Shown piece after piece: positions 44,008 through 52,473 of a DNA stretch of 64,000 nt. Within the stretch, counting starts at the first letter, position 1; every line of letters starts with the position of its first letter. The notes under the pieces are model-generated. The model was not told the origin of the DNA and did no database searches. It saw nothing but the letters and a program-made list of their open reading frames with translations. The position numbers and the translations under genes were made by a program. The stretch covers positions 62,001 through 126,000 of the forward strand of contig CAJTRA010000002.1 of assembly GCA_910578345.1 (NCBI GenBank), in the 5' to 3' direction. This stretch comes from an uncultured Lachnospiraceae bacterium. GTDB lineage: Bacteria > Bacillota > Clostridia > Lachnospirales > Lachnospiraceae.

Positions 44008-44057
44008 AAAAGACAGGGAAAGCGCTGTACTGGCTGCCTGCCTTTTCACTGTCTTTT
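44008..44057 (-). terminator. Terminator after the ketopantoate-reductase-like operon
   Basis: On the minus strand AAAAGACAG pairs with CTGTCTTTT, followed by a run of seven T in all. It ends the transcription unit of the small protein at 44100 and the reductase-like gene. Confidence 0.8.
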
Positions 44058-44099
44058 CTTCAATGCTCCTGCCTTTATGACCTGCAAATAGTCTTCCTG

Positions 44100-44306
44100 T
44101 CACATCCGCTGCCGATCCAACAATTCCTTCAACGCCTCATCCCCGATGCTCACCCAGGCGTCCTCCTCCTCGGCATTCAATCCCAAATACTCCCGAAGCG
44201 TCACCGGCTCATCGCTAAATCCCCACTCCTGGCTGTAATCGTCAATCTCCTCAAAGGCAATCTCTCCCGCCAGGTACTTCTCCTTAAATTTCTTCTCCAC
44301 AACCAA
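44100..44306 (-). CDS. Small acidic protein of unknown function
   Basis: A 68-residue, mainly acidic protein (EEIDDYSQEWGFSD, LNAEEEDAWVSIGDEAL) with no signal or membrane segment. It seems to start at TTG, five bases after AAGGAG; a GTG two codons later is the alternative. It lies 35 bp after the ketopantoate-reductase-like gene and is followed by a strong terminator, so it is a real member of a two-gene unit. No family recognised. Confidence 0.65.
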   Translation of the reverse strand: MVVEKKFKEKYLAGEIAFEEIDDYSQEWGFSDEPVTLREYLGLNAEEEDAWVSIGDEALKELLDRQRM

Positions 44307-44341
44307 TCATTCTCCTTCTCTGTCATCTTCTCTGCCTGCGC

Positions 44342-45262
44342 CTAACGCAATCCGTCTTCCCTCGCCTTTTTCGCGATCCTCTCATAAGTCGGCACCGGTA
44401 CGCCATACTTCTGGCCCATCCGCACTACTTCATAGATAAGACCGTCAATCTCAGAATTTTTTCCCGCATAGATATCTCTCTGCATGGAAGTGCTTGCCTC
44501 CGGATTTAAGGTATCGAGGATCCGTAGATTCGTAGCTACAATATCCACTAAGAACGGTACTTCCATCGCCATTGCCAGCGCATCGACCTCCTGCATCAGT
44601 CTTACAAAGGTGTCCCGCGGATCTCCTGTCTTCTGCACTTCTCCCGCAGACACATGATAGTAGAGGCCGCACGCCGCCATAGGGGATACATAGGCAAATT
44701 TCTGCAGCGCATCCCTTCTGATATTGTCAGACAGTATTCCTTCAATCCCGCTTTCCTTCAGATCCTGCACCACTGCAAACAGCTCCGGCCGAAGCTGTTC
44801 TGGATCTCTCACTCCAAATACAATGCGGAAAATATCGCCCCGCAGCAAGATCGTACCCGGCTCTTTCACCTCACCCGCTATATAAATGCACCCGTCCGTC
44901 ACCAGCACATCCGGCAGTTTCTCCTGCATACGCCCGCCTGTCCCGTAAAGATTTAAGATCGGGATCACAATCGTCTCCAGTCCGGCGATCCGGCTGATAA
45001 ACGGAATCACATCTTCCAGAGAATATCCCTTCACACAGACAAAAATAATATCCGGCTGTTCCTCATAATGCTCCATATCTACCGCCTTGATCGGGTGTAC
45101 CGTATAAGTTCCTTTCGCTGTCGTCTCCATCCGCAACCCCCGCTCCTGCATCCGCCGCAGATGCTCTCCGCGCGCAATCAGCGTCACATCCTTACCCGCC
45201 TGTGTCATATAAGCGCCGATACTCCCGCCAGTACCGCCCGCACCAATTACCAGATATTTCAA
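44342..45262 (-). CDS. Ketopantoate reductase family protein (PanE/ApbA)
   Basis: A 306-residue NADPH-dependent reductase. The N-terminal Rossmann motif is VIGAGGTGGSIGAYM and the family signature near the C-terminus contains PEASTSMQRDIYAGKNSEID, with the Lys and Asn/Glu of PanE (RRDALQKFAYVSP). PanE reduces 2-dehydropantoate for coenzyme A synthesis, but several paralogues act on other 2-oxoacids, so I leave the symbol blank. The start codon is TTG, eight bases after GGAGG; an ATG in the region is followed at once by a stop. Confidence 0.87.
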   Translation of the reverse strand: MKYLVIGAGGTGGSIGAYMTQAGKDVTLIARGEHLRRMQERGLRMETTAKGTYTVHPIKAVDMEHYEEQPDIIFVCVKGYSLEDVIPFISRIAGLETIVIPILNLYGTGGRMQEKLPDVLVTDGCIYIAGEVKEPGTILLRGDIFRIVFGVRDPEQLRPELFAVVQDLKESGIEGILSDNIRRDALQKFAYVSPMAACGLYYHVSAGEVQKTGDPRDTFVRLMQEVDALAMAMEVPFLVDIVATNLRILDTLNPEASTSMQRDIYAGKNSEIDGLIYEVVRMGQKYGVPVPTYERIAKKAREDGLR

Positions 45263-45599
45263 ATCATTATCCTCCTGTCTCTGCTGATCCTTCTATTCCT
45301 CAGTCATGAAAACCATTTGCACAATTATCAAACATGGTTGAAATGCTGTTTGCCTTATTTCTATAATTTAACACAGCATCAAACTTTTCTGCAAGTGTTA
45401 CATAGAGAAGTTAGCGTTGAGCATTTGGAATCCATCCTTTATAATAATTGCAAATATTCGAATGCAAGCTGGCCGGGCGCTTTGAGGTGTCAACCCGGAT
45501 CGAATCCGCATCCGTAATTGTTGCACTCTATCCATCACTACGACTTGCTTCTGTCATATATGCCATGCTACACTGTAAGCAAAAACCGGAGGTGACTTT
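45263..45599. promoter_or_regulatory. Divergent region between reductase-like and GNAT genes
   Basis: A 337-bp gene-free stretch. Candidate promoters: minus strand TTGCAG (45394-45389) with TTAAAT (45371-45366), spacer 17, for the reductase-like gene; plus strand TTGCTT (45545-45550) with TACACT (45569-45574), spacer 18, for the GNAT gene. The GC-rich middle (CCGGG...CCCGG near 45475-45505) is a small hairpin. No RNA gene could be supported. Confidence 0.5.
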
Positions 45600-46184
45600 A
45601 TGACAGACCCATACGAAAAATGTCCCGTCTATGAAAATGAAACCTATCTTCTGCGGCTTGTGGAAGCTACAGACGCGCCAGACTTACTCCTTGTATATTC
45701 TGACAAACAGGCAGTGCCCCTTTTTAACAGTGATAACTGCAACGGTGATGATTTTCATTATACAACACTGGAGCGCATGCAAAAAGCAATCGAATTCTGG
45801 CTCTGGGAATATGGACGCAAAGGCTTCGTCCGTTGGACAATCATCGATAAAACGATTCAACAGGCTGTCGGGACGATCGAATTATTTAACCGCAAATCGG
45901 AAGATTATTTCAATAACTGCGGTTTATTACGGTTAGATTTAAGAAGCGATCATGAGGAGGAAGCGGTTATTTCTGAAATTCTATCTCTGATTCTTGCGCC
46001 GGCTTTTGAGCTGTTTGACTGCCAGATGATCGCAACCAAAGTTCCACCCCTGGCCAGGGCACGGAAATCTGCGTTGACAAAATATGGCTTTACGGATTCC
46101 GAACAAAAACTGATGGGCGGACACGACCATAAATGCTACGGTGATTACTCTGTTCTGCAAAAGCCATCTTCTCCTGAAATATGA
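45600..46184 (+). CDS. GNAT family N-acetyltransferase (RimJ/RimL-like)
   Basis: A 194-residue protein with the order of a RimJ/RimL-like GNAT domain: ENETYLLRLVEATDAPDLL at the start, a central FVRWTIIDKTIQQAVGTIEL and the last motif KVPPLARARKSALTKYGF. The acetyl-CoA loop (Q/R-x-x-G-x-G/A) is not well kept, so activity is not certain. The start follows GGAGG at seven bases. Single gene followed by a hairpin. Substrate unknown; family members acetylate ribosomal proteins, peptides or small amines. Confidence 0.8.
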   Translation: MTDPYEKCPVYENETYLLRLVEATDAPDLLLVYSDKQAVPLFNSDNCNGDDFHYTTLERMQKAIEFWLWEYGRKGFVRWTIIDKTIQQAVGTIELFNRKSEDYFNNCGLLRLDLRSDHEEEAVISEILSLILAPAFELFDCQMIATKVPPLARARKSALTKYGFTDSEQKLMGGHDHKCYGDYSVLQKPSSPEI

Positions 46185-46192
46185 TTTATCAT

Positions 46193-46227
46193 GTGTGTCT
46201 TTTCTTAGCAGTAATGAAAAGGCACAC
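46193..46227 (+). terminator. Hairpin after the GNAT gene
   Basis: GTGTGTCTTTTC pairs with GAAAAGGCACAC (one G-T pair) directly after the GNAT stop codon. There is no T-run, so its strength as terminator is uncertain. Confidence 0.45.
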
Positions 46228-46291
46228 ATCCCTTCGCAATGCAGGAGTATATTCTCTGCAAACTTTTACATTTTCTTATCCCCTCCCCCTC

Positions 46292-46320
46292 TTGACATTT
46301 CCCACAGATCGTTCCATAAT
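46292..46320 (+). promoter_or_regulatory. Promoter of the Mrp-type antiporter operon
   Basis: TTGACA and CATAAT stand 17 bases apart, about 80 bases before the mrpE start codon. Confidence 0.7.
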
Positions 46321-46400
46321 TGCAAAGGTTAATCTGTTTCACATTTTAATAAGTAGAAACAGATGTGTTCCGTGCCAATTTATGCAGAGGAGCTATCGAC

Positions 46401-46865
46401 ATGTATATTATTTTTTTTCTCATATGGATCATTTTCAATGGACAGTTTACCCTGGAGATCGCCGCTTTCGGCGTCGTGGTGTCAGGGCTGATCTACTGGT
46501 TTTTCTGCCGGTTTCTGGGCTATCAGCCGGGTGATGATGTCCGGCTGTGCAAGCGTATCTTCCTGCTGATCCACTATATCTTCGTTCTGGTAACGGAGAT
46601 CCTGAAAGCAAATATGGCAGTTTTTAAGATGATCTATTCCTCCAGGTATGAGATCGAGCCGGTAGTCATCCATTTCAAGACGAATCTCACCTCGACCTTC
46701 GCCAGAGTGCTCCTGGCCAATTCCATTACTCTGACCCCAGGCACCATCACCGTCAGTCTCAAAGACGACGAATATACCGTTCACTGTCTGGACAAGGATC
46801 TGGCGGTTGGGATAGACTCCTCCATCTTTGTAAAACTGTTGGAGAGAATTGAAAGTATAACATGA
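46401..46865 (+). CDS. mrpE: Mrp-type cation/proton antiporter subunit E
   Basis: About 154 residues. The start MYIIFFLIWIIFNG follows GAGGAG at eight bases; the longer open frame is unsupported. The chain has two or three membrane helices near the N-terminus and the MrpE signature FKTNLTSTFARVLLANSITLTPGTITV. MrpE belongs to the small-subunit part (MrpE-G) of multi-subunit Na+/H+ antiporters, also found in membrane-bound hydrogenases. First gene of a ten-gene operon; a perfect inverted repeat and a recurrent 26-bp element lie between it and mrpF. Confidence 0.9.
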   Translation: MYIIFFLIWIIFNGQFTLEIAAFGVVVSGLIYWFFCRFLGYQPGDDVRLCKRIFLLIHYIFVLVTEILKANMAVFKMIYSSRYEIEPVVIHFKTNLTSTFARVLLANSITLTPGTITVSLKDDEYTVHCLDKDLAVGIDSSIFVKLLERIESIT

Positions 46866-46890
46866 GTAAATTCACAATGTGAATTTACTC
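46864..46890. repeat. Perfect 13-base inverted repeat between mrpE and mrpF
   Basis: GAGTAAATTCACA and TGTGAATTTACTC meet around a single central A and overlap the mrpE stop codon. No T-run follows. It may be a protein-binding palindrome or an RNA hairpin that separates mrpE expression from the rest. Confidence 0.6.
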
Positions 46891-46933
46891 GGCAAGATTT
46901 TCTTAGTAAGCTCGTATGATGAACTATGGTAAA

Positions 46934-46959
46934 CGAAATTTCTAATGTCGTTAACTATA
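46934..46959 (+). repeat. 26-bp intergenic element, copy 2 (before mrpF)
   Basis: Begins CGAAATTTCTAAT and ends TCGTTAACTATA; 25 of 26 bases agree with the copy at 32841-32866 (minus strand). It lies 15 bases before the mrpF start, partly upstream of its ribosome-binding site. Confidence 0.75.
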
Positions 46960-46974
46960 AAACGGAGGGACAAA

Positions 46975-47307
46975 ATGCTGTACCACAATCTTTATATTAC
47001 AATACTGATTATCCTGGCCATTATGCTTTTCCCTTGTCTGATCCGTGCTGTCAGGGGGCCGCGCATCGCGGACCGTCTTGTCTCGGTTAATATGATGGGC
47101 ACCATGGTCATGGTCATGATCGCCATTCTGGCGCTGATGCTGGATGAAGGATATCTGGTGGATATCTGTCTGATCTACGCCATGATCAGTTTCTTATCCG
47201 TAGTTGTTCTCTCCAAAGTGTACATCGGTATCTATGAGGAGAAACGGCACAAGGAAGAGCATCCGGAGGATAAAACAGAAGGAGGTATGTCTGATGGGAG
47301 TTTTTGA
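46975..47307 (+). CDS. mrpF: Mrp-type antiporter subunit F
   Basis: About 110 residues. Three membrane helices and the conserved pattern RAVRGPRIADRLVSVNMMGT are those of MrpF. The start MLYHNLYI follows GGAGGGA. The C-terminal tail is short and charged (EEKRHKEEHPEDKTEGG). It overlaps mrpG by 14 bases. In Mrp complexes MrpF contacts MrpE and MrpG at the sodium-path end of the assembly (known from structures of Mrp; not visible here). Confidence 0.92.
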   Translation: MLYHNLYITILIILAIMLFPCLIRAVRGPRIADRLVSVNMMGTMVMVMIAILALMLDEGYLVDICLIYAMISFLSVVVLSKVYIGIYEEKRHKEEHPEDKTEGGMSDGSF

Positions 47308-47665
47308 GTGGCTGCGTCTGATCGTGGGATGTCTGTTCCTGCTGATCGGGCTGGTAATCTTTTTTACGGAAATCTTCGGCGTCTTTCATTTCCGGTATGT
47401 GTTGAACAGGATGCATGCTACGGCCATGGGTGACACGCTGGGCATCAGTTCCTGTATGATCGGGCTCATGATCTTCTCAGGGTGGAATTATACCACACTG
47501 AAGCTGCTTCTGATCGTCGTATTCCTGTGGCTGGCTTCCCCGGTATCCTCCCACGTGCTGGCGAGGCTTGAGGTGGCGACCAATGAGAATCTGGGTGCAC
47601 ACTGCACGGTCTATCCGGAATTAAAAACATTAGAGGACGAACTGACAGGAGGCGAAACCAAATGA
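47294..47665 (+). CDS. mrpG: Mrp-type antiporter subunit G
   Basis: About 123 residues with three membrane helices and the MrpG pattern VLNRMHATAMGDTLG. The ribosome-binding site GGAGG lies inside the end of mrpF, and the two genes overlap by 14 bases; the end of mrpG overlaps the next gene by four bases. This dense packing indicates one co-translated membrane complex. Confidence 0.92.
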   Translation: MGVFEWLRLIVGCLFLLIGLVIFFTEIFGVFHFRYVLNRMHATAMGDTLGISSCMIGLMIFSGWNYTTLKLLLIVVFLWLASPVSSHVLARLEVATNENLGAHCTVYPELKTLEDELTGGETK

Positions 47666-47961
47666 CCCTTTTTCAATCCATACTCCTTGGCTTTCTGGTG
47701 GTGTGCGCAATCTCCGTCAGCTTCTCGCGCAACCTCTTAAACTCCATCCTGATCTATATGTCCTACAGCCTGATCATGTCCATTCTCTGGGTCTGTCTGG
47801 AATCTCCGGATCTGGCCATCACGGAAGCGGCCGTGGGCGCAGGCGTGACCAGTATCCTCTTCTTCGCCACGCTGAAGAAGATCCAGGCGATCCGTATCGA
47901 GAATGAGAAGAAAGCAGAAACGACACAAAGAAACGGAAAGGCGGAAACGGCGCATGAGTAG
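47662..47961 (+). CDS. Mrp/Mbh-type DUF4040 subunit (MbhD-like; part of MrpA C-terminus)
   Basis: A 99-residue protein with three membrane helices and the DUF4040 signature SPDLAITEAAVGAGVTSILF. In typical Mrp operons this segment is part of the MrpA C-terminus; here it is a separate protein as in membrane-bound hydrogenase (Mbh) clusters, where it is called MbhD. It overlaps mrpG by four bases and the next gene by eight. Confidence 0.9.
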   Translation: MTLFQSILLGFLVVCAISVSFSRNLLNSILIYMSYSLIMSILWVCLESPDLAITEAAVGAGVTSILFFATLKKIQAIRIENEKKAETTQRNGKAETAHE

Positions 47962-48916
47962 GCGAAAACCAAATGAAGAATATGACAAGACAATGGCCGG
48001 ACGCTTTTTCGGATGGCTGTCTGGCAGCAAGGATCCTTATCTGGGCAGGGTGGAGATGCAGGCCCAGGAAGAAAAGGTCCTTCCCAGTGAGACGATCATC
48101 GAGCGTATGCGGGAAGCGCAGATGCGCCGTGATAAGGTATACGACCCTGAGGCCAATACACTGGCCCGGCTTTTCCATAAGATCTACACTGCCAGTGCGG
48201 TTCTCTTCTGCATCGCCCTGGTAGGCGTCCTGTTGGTGACGGTCTCTTACCTGCCGTCCAGCGGCAATGCGGATAACCCGGTCAACAACGTGGTTTCTGA
48301 GCGTTACATCGAAGACGGGCTGCAGGAGACGGGCGCGCTCAACATCGTGTCCGGCATGATTCTCACCTACAGGGCTTTCGATACTTTCGGTGAAACTAAC
48401 GTACTTTTTATCGCTACCTGCTGTGTGATGATCCTGTTGATGGTGGACGACGCGATCTTAAAGAAGCAGGAAGCCATGAGTGACCGCCGTTTTGAGCCGA
48501 AAAACGATGCCATTCTGCAGGGCAGCGCCTTTGTGCTCACACCGATCATCTTTATTTTCGGTATCTATATTATCTTAAACGGCCATCTGTCGCCGGGCGG
48601 CGGTTTCTCCGGAGGCGCCATCATTGGTGCGGGCCTGATTCTCTATACCAGCGCTTTCGGCTTCCATAAAACGCAGCGTTTCTTCGACGAGCATATCTAT
48701 AAGATCGCGAAGATCACCGCGCTTTGCATGTACGGCCTGATCGGCACTTATTTCTATGTGACCGGGGCAAACGGCATCGAGAATCATATTCCGCTGGGTA
48801 TTCCGGGGCATATTCTAAGCAGCGGCATCATCCTGCCCATCAACTTCTGCGTGGGGCTGGAGGTTGCCTGCACTATGTACGCTTTCTATGCATTATTCAG
48901 AAGAGGAGGGCTATAG
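47954..48916 (+). CDS. mrpB: MbhE-MrpB fused subunit with cytoplasmic N-terminal extension
   Basis: About 320 residues. A charged, soluble stretch of about 70 residues (PSETIIERMREAQMRRDK) precedes a helix and the MbhE-like motif TYRAFDTFGET, then an MrpB domain with NGHLSPGGGFSGGAIIGAG and GLEVACTMYAFY. So it joins the last part of MrpA with MrpB. The start at MSRRKPNEEYD overlaps the previous stop (ATGAGTAG); the site AAAGG lies about 12 bases upstream. The N-terminal extension is not usual and may face the cytoplasm as a regulatory or assembly element. Confidence 0.88.
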   Translation: MSRRKPNEEYDKTMAGRFFGWLSGSKDPYLGRVEMQAQEEKVLPSETIIERMREAQMRRDKVYDPEANTLARLFHKIYTASAVLFCIALVGVLLVTVSYLPSSGNADNPVNNVVSERYIEDGLQETGALNIVSGMILTYRAFDTFGETNVLFIATCCVMILLMVDDAILKKQEAMSDRRFEPKNDAILQGSAFVLTPIIFIFGIYIILNGHLSPGGGFSGGAIIGAGLILYTSAFGFHKTQRFFDEHIYKIAKITALCMYGLIGTYFYVTGANGIENHIPLGIPGHILSSGIILPINFCVGLEVACTMYAFYALFRRGGL

Positions 48917-48922
48917 GAGAAA

Positions 48923-49297
48923 ATGGGTCCCAATTTATTTATCAATTACGGCGAGGCGGTTGCCATGCTCCTGTTCGGCATCGGATTCGGCAATCTGCTC
49001 TTGCAGCCGAACCTGATCAAGAAGATCATCGGTCTCAATATCATGGATACGGCAGTCTATCTTTTTCTGGCGGAAAAAGGTTATATCGCCGGGCGCATAG
49101 CCCCCATTATCACTGACGGCGTACAGGACGTGGAAGCTTACATCAATCCCATTCCCAGCGGTCTTGTGCTAACGGGTATCGTGGTATCGGTGTCCGTGTC
49201 CGCCCTGATGCTTGCCCTGACGATCCGGCTTTACCGTCGTTATCATACCCTGGACTTGGACGAGATCTCAAGACAGCTGAAAAAGGAGGGTCTGTAA
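48923..49297 (+). CDS. mrpC: Mrp-type antiporter subunit C (NuoK-like)
   Basis: A 124-residue protein of three membrane helices, like NuoK/MrpC. Family sequence: LLFGIGFGNLLLQPNLIKKI, then LNIMDTAVYLFLAEKGY and NPIPSGLVLTGIVVSVSVSA, with the conserved Pro-Ile-Pro before the last helix. The start follows AGGAG. It lies between the MrpB-like and the first MrpD-like genes, the standard order. Confidence 0.92.
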   Translation: MGPNLFINYGEAVAMLLFGIGFGNLLLQPNLIKKIIGLNIMDTAVYLFLAEKGYIAGRIAPIITDGVQDVEAYINPIPSGLVLTGIVVSVSVSALMLALTIRLYRRYHTLDLDEISRQLKKEGL

Positions 49298-49298
49298 G

Positions 49299-50792
49299 AT
49301 GGAGTTTGTACAGAACTTTCCCTGTTTTTCCATTATCCTGTGTCTTTTCGCGGGTATTATCAGCTCCGGCTTCAAGGACAAAGCCGCCTTGCGGATCAAT
49401 ACCGCACTGCTAATGATCGTCACTTTCCTAAACGGCGCCACACTGCTCTACACGCTGGAAACCGGGGAATCTTTCGTCTACGTGATGGGTAAATTTCCTG
49501 CCCCCTGGGGCAATGAGATCCGTGCCGGTGTACTGGAAGCCCTGACGGCGCTTTTCTTCTGCGTGATCATGCTGCTGTCCCTATTAGGCGGCAGACACAA
49601 GCTGTTGGAAGAGGTGGAAGCAGGCAAAACGTACCTCTACTATGTGCTGACGGACCTGCTGCTTAGTTCCCTGTTAGCGCTCGTCTATACAAACGATATG
49701 TTTACGGCTTATGTTTTCGTAGAGATCAACACCATCTCCGCCTGCGGCCTGATCATGATAAGACAGAATGGGCGCACCATCGAAGCCGCCGTCCGCTATA
49801 TGATCATGAGTCTCTTAGGTTCCGGTCTGCTGCTTCTTGGGTTGTGCATGCTCTACGACCTGACCGGCCACCTGCTCATGAGCAATATTCGGCAGTCCGT
49901 AGCGCAGATCGCCGCAAATGATGCGTATGTGATCCCGCTGATCGTGTCGATCGTGCTGATGTCGGTGGGTATCTGCATCAAGAGCGCACTGTTCCCGTTC
50001 CACGCCTGGCTTCCGGACGCCTACGGCTATTCTACCGTGTCCTCCGCCGCCATCCTCTCCAGTTTGGTGTCCAAAGGGTATATTTTTCTGTTGATTAAGA
50101 TTATCTACCGGGTAATCGGTTTTGATATTTACCACGATACGAGGATCATCGACGTACTGTTCGTCTTCGGCCTGATGGGCATGGTCTTCGGCTCCTTAAG
50201 CGCCATCAAGGAAAACGATGTCCGCCGGATGATCGCCTACTCCTCGGTGGCTCAGATCGGTTATATTTACATGGGTTTCGGCATGGGCACGGAAGCCGGC
50301 ATGACTGCCAGTGTCTTCCATATCCTGTCCCACGCCGCCACCAAGTCGCTGCTGTTTATCGCCGCCATCGGCTTGACGGATGTCTCCGGCGGCAGCCGCA
50401 AGTTTATTGAGCTGACCGGCGCGGCCTACCGCAACAAATGGGCCGGCGCGGCGTTCACGGTAGGATCCCTTTCCATGGTGGGCGTGCCGCTCTTTTCCGG
50501 CTTTATCAGCAAGCTGCTGTTCGCCCAGGCTGCCGTGCAGAACCATACGAAAATGCTGCCTGCCCTGATCGTTCTGGGGATCAGCACGATCCTGAACGCG
50601 ATCTACTTTATGAAGACCGTAATCCGCATCTACACGCCGGTAGGCTACAGCGCCTACCCAAGCATTACCTTTGCCAAAATGCGGGTGTATGCCGTGACCT
50701 TAATTGCCTTTATCCTGTTGAACGTGATCCTGGGCATCAGCTCCCAGCCGGTGGTTGACATGATCCGGCAAGGGTTGTCCATGTTTTCCTGA
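49299..50792 (+). CDS. mrpD: Proton-conducting antiporter subunit, MrpD/NuoN type (paralogue 1)
   Basis: A 497-residue protein with about 14 membrane helices. The residues used for proton transfer in complex I-like subunits are present: Glu of helix 5 (YVFVEINTISA), Lys of helix 7 (ICIKSALFPFHAWLPDAYGY) and Lys of helix 8 (LSSLVSKGYIFLLIK). A helix-12 Lys lies in GVPLFSGFISKLLF. The start follows GGAGGG. It is the first of four homologous channel subunits in this operon and directly follows mrpC, the usual place of MrpD. Confidence 0.92.
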   Translation: MEFVQNFPCFSIILCLFAGIISSGFKDKAALRINTALLMIVTFLNGATLLYTLETGESFVYVMGKFPAPWGNEIRAGVLEALTALFFCVIMLLSLLGGRHKLLEEVEAGKTYLYYVLTDLLLSSLLALVYTNDMFTAYVFVEINTISACGLIMIRQNGRTIEAAVRYMIMSLLGSGLLLLGLCMLYDLTGHLLMSNIRQSVAQIAANDAYVIPLIVSIVLMSVGICIKSALFPFHAWLPDAYGYSTVSSAAILSSLVSKGYIFLLIKIIYRVIGFDIYHDTRIIDVLFVFGLMGMVFGSLSAIKENDVRRMIAYSSVAQIGYIYMGFGMGTEAGMTASVFHILSHAATKSLLFIAAIGLTDVSGGSRKFIELTGAAYRNKWAGAAFTVGSLSMVGVPLFSGFISKLLFAQAAVQNHTKMLPALIVLGISTILNAIYFMKTVIRIYTPVGYSAYPSITFAKMRVYAVTLIAFILLNVILGISSQPVVDMIRQGLSMFS

Positions 50793-50879
50793 AGAATCTA
50801 TGTCACGTTTTTCGGAGATTCGCCTGGCGAACCCGGAAAGCCAGATCCTTTTCAAGATTACCAGAGAGGGGGTAACGAT

Positions 50880-52418
50880 ATGTATCTCATTCTTTTATCT
50901 ATATTTGTACCGATCCTGGCAGGCTGCCTCCTGCTGGCGCTGCCGGAAAAAAAGATTAGCAGAGCGCAGCTTCTTCTGGTCGTGGGAGCTGCATACCTTC
51001 TGACGGCTGCGCTGGTCGTCGGCGCACTGATCGGCGCCTGTCATGTGACTTTCACACTGTTCCATCTCACTGCGTCTCTGCCTGTCTGCTTTCACATTGA
51101 TGAGATTGGCATGCTGTTCGCGGCATTGACACTGATTGTATTTGTGTGTGCAGGATTCTTCTCTTTTGCCTATATGAAGCATGCGTCGAAGGAAAAACGA
51201 TATTACGGATTCTATCTGATCGTATTTGGGGTGCTGAACGCCCTATGCTTTGCCGGGAATCTAATCACCTTCTATCTGTTCTTTGAGATGCTGACCCTCA
51301 CCTCCATGCCGCTTGTGCTGCATGTCGGCACCAGAGAAGCCATTATGGCAGGATTGAAATACTTATTCTACTCCCTGTGCGGAGCTTATATGGCATTGTT
51401 CGGCATTTATTTTATCTGGAAAAACAGCGCTACACTGGCCTTCACGGCGGGCGGCGTGCTGAATATGGTAGCCCGCGAAGGCGGGGATCGTCTGCTTTCC
51501 CCGGCAGTCGGCAGCGCAGGCGGCGCAGTGAATGCGGCAGCGGGCGGCCATGCCGGCATCCTGCTAATCGCGGCTTTCGTTATGTTATTGGGCTTCGGCG
51601 TCAAGGCCGGTATGTTTCCGATGCATGCCTGGCTGCCGACCGCTCACCCGGTGGCGCCCGCTCCGGCCTCTGCGGTACTCTCCGCGGTCATTGTCAAGGC
51701 TGGCGTACTGGCGGTGGTTCGTGTGGTTTATTACATCTTCGGCCCGGATTTTCTGCGGGATACCTGGGTACAGACGACATGGCTTACGCTGACACTGCTT
51801 ACCGTATTTATGGGTTCCATGCTGGCCTACCGGGAACCGGTTCTGAAGAAAAGACTGGCCTACTCTACGGTGAGTCAGCTCTCCTATATCCTGTTCGGCC
51901 TGGCGGTCATGAACGTCACTTCCGTCACCGGCGGGTTGCTGCATGTTCTGGCCCACGGTCTGATCAAGGCCGTCCTGTTCCTTGTGGCCGGCGCCATCAT
52001 CTGCACAACCGGCAAGACACGAATCGAAGAACTGCGGGGGATCGGAAAGGAAATGCCGCTCACCATGTGGTGTTACACGATCGCTTCCCTGGGCCTGATC
52101 GGTATTCCGCCCACCGGCGGTTTTATCAGCAAATGGTATCTGGCCGTGGGCAGCCTGCAGAGCAATATGCTCTTCCGGTGGTTTGGACCGGTCGTACTGC
52201 TTGTCAGCGCCCTTTTGACGGCGGGTTATCTGCTGCCGCTCACGATCCGTGGCTTCCTGCCGGGCGCGGATTACGATTACGCTCATCTGCAGAAGCAGGA
52301 GCCTTCGCCATGGATGACGGTTCCGATCGTAATACTGACGGTACTGTCGGTTCTGATCGGTTTATTTCCCAATGCAATCACGGAACGGATCATGGGGTTT
52401 GTGATTCCCCTCCTGTGA
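50880..52418 (+). CDS. Proton-conducting antiporter subunit, MrpD/NuoM type (paralogue 2)
   Basis: A 512-residue membrane protein. Helix-5 Glu (FYLFFEMLTLTSMPLV), helix-7 Lys (LGFGVKAGMFPMHAWLPTAH), helix-8 Lys (LSAVIVKAGVLAVVR) and helix-12 Lys (GGFISKWYLAVG) are all kept, so it should carry protons. An Ala/Gly-rich loop lies at about 205-230. The start follows GAGGGGG. It is close in type to the next gene product, suggesting duplication within the operon. Confidence 0.9.
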   Translation: MYLILLSIFVPILAGCLLLALPEKKISRAQLLLVVGAAYLLTAALVVGALIGACHVTFTLFHLTASLPVCFHIDEIGMLFAALTLIVFVCAGFFSFAYMKHASKEKRYYGFYLIVFGVLNALCFAGNLITFYLFFEMLTLTSMPLVLHVGTREAIMAGLKYLFYSLCGAYMALFGIYFIWKNSATLAFTAGGVLNMVAREGGDRLLSPAVGSAGGAVNAAAGGHAGILLIAAFVMLLGFGVKAGMFPMHAWLPTAHPVAPAPASAVLSAVIVKAGVLAVVRVVYYIFGPDFLRDTWVQTTWLTLTLLTVFMGSMLAYREPVLKKRLAYSTVSQLSYILFGLAVMNVTSVTGGLLHVLAHGLIKAVLFLVAGAIICTTGKTRIEELRGIGKEMPLTMWCYTIASLGLIGIPPTGGFISKWYLAVGSLQSNMLFRWFGPVVLLVSALLTAGYLLPLTIRGFLPGADYDYAHLQKQEPSPWMTVPIVILTVLSVLIGLFPNAITERIMGFVIPLL

Positions 52419-52473
52419 GAGACAGATTCGATCGAACACAGCAAAGATCAGTTAATAGAAATGGAGCGCTACT

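Noticed and set aside
45430..45545. tRNA-like sequence (GGATCGAATCC) between the reductase-like and GNAT genes
   Set aside because: Only a loose T-arm resemblance; no acceptor, D or anticodon stem could be drawn on either strand.
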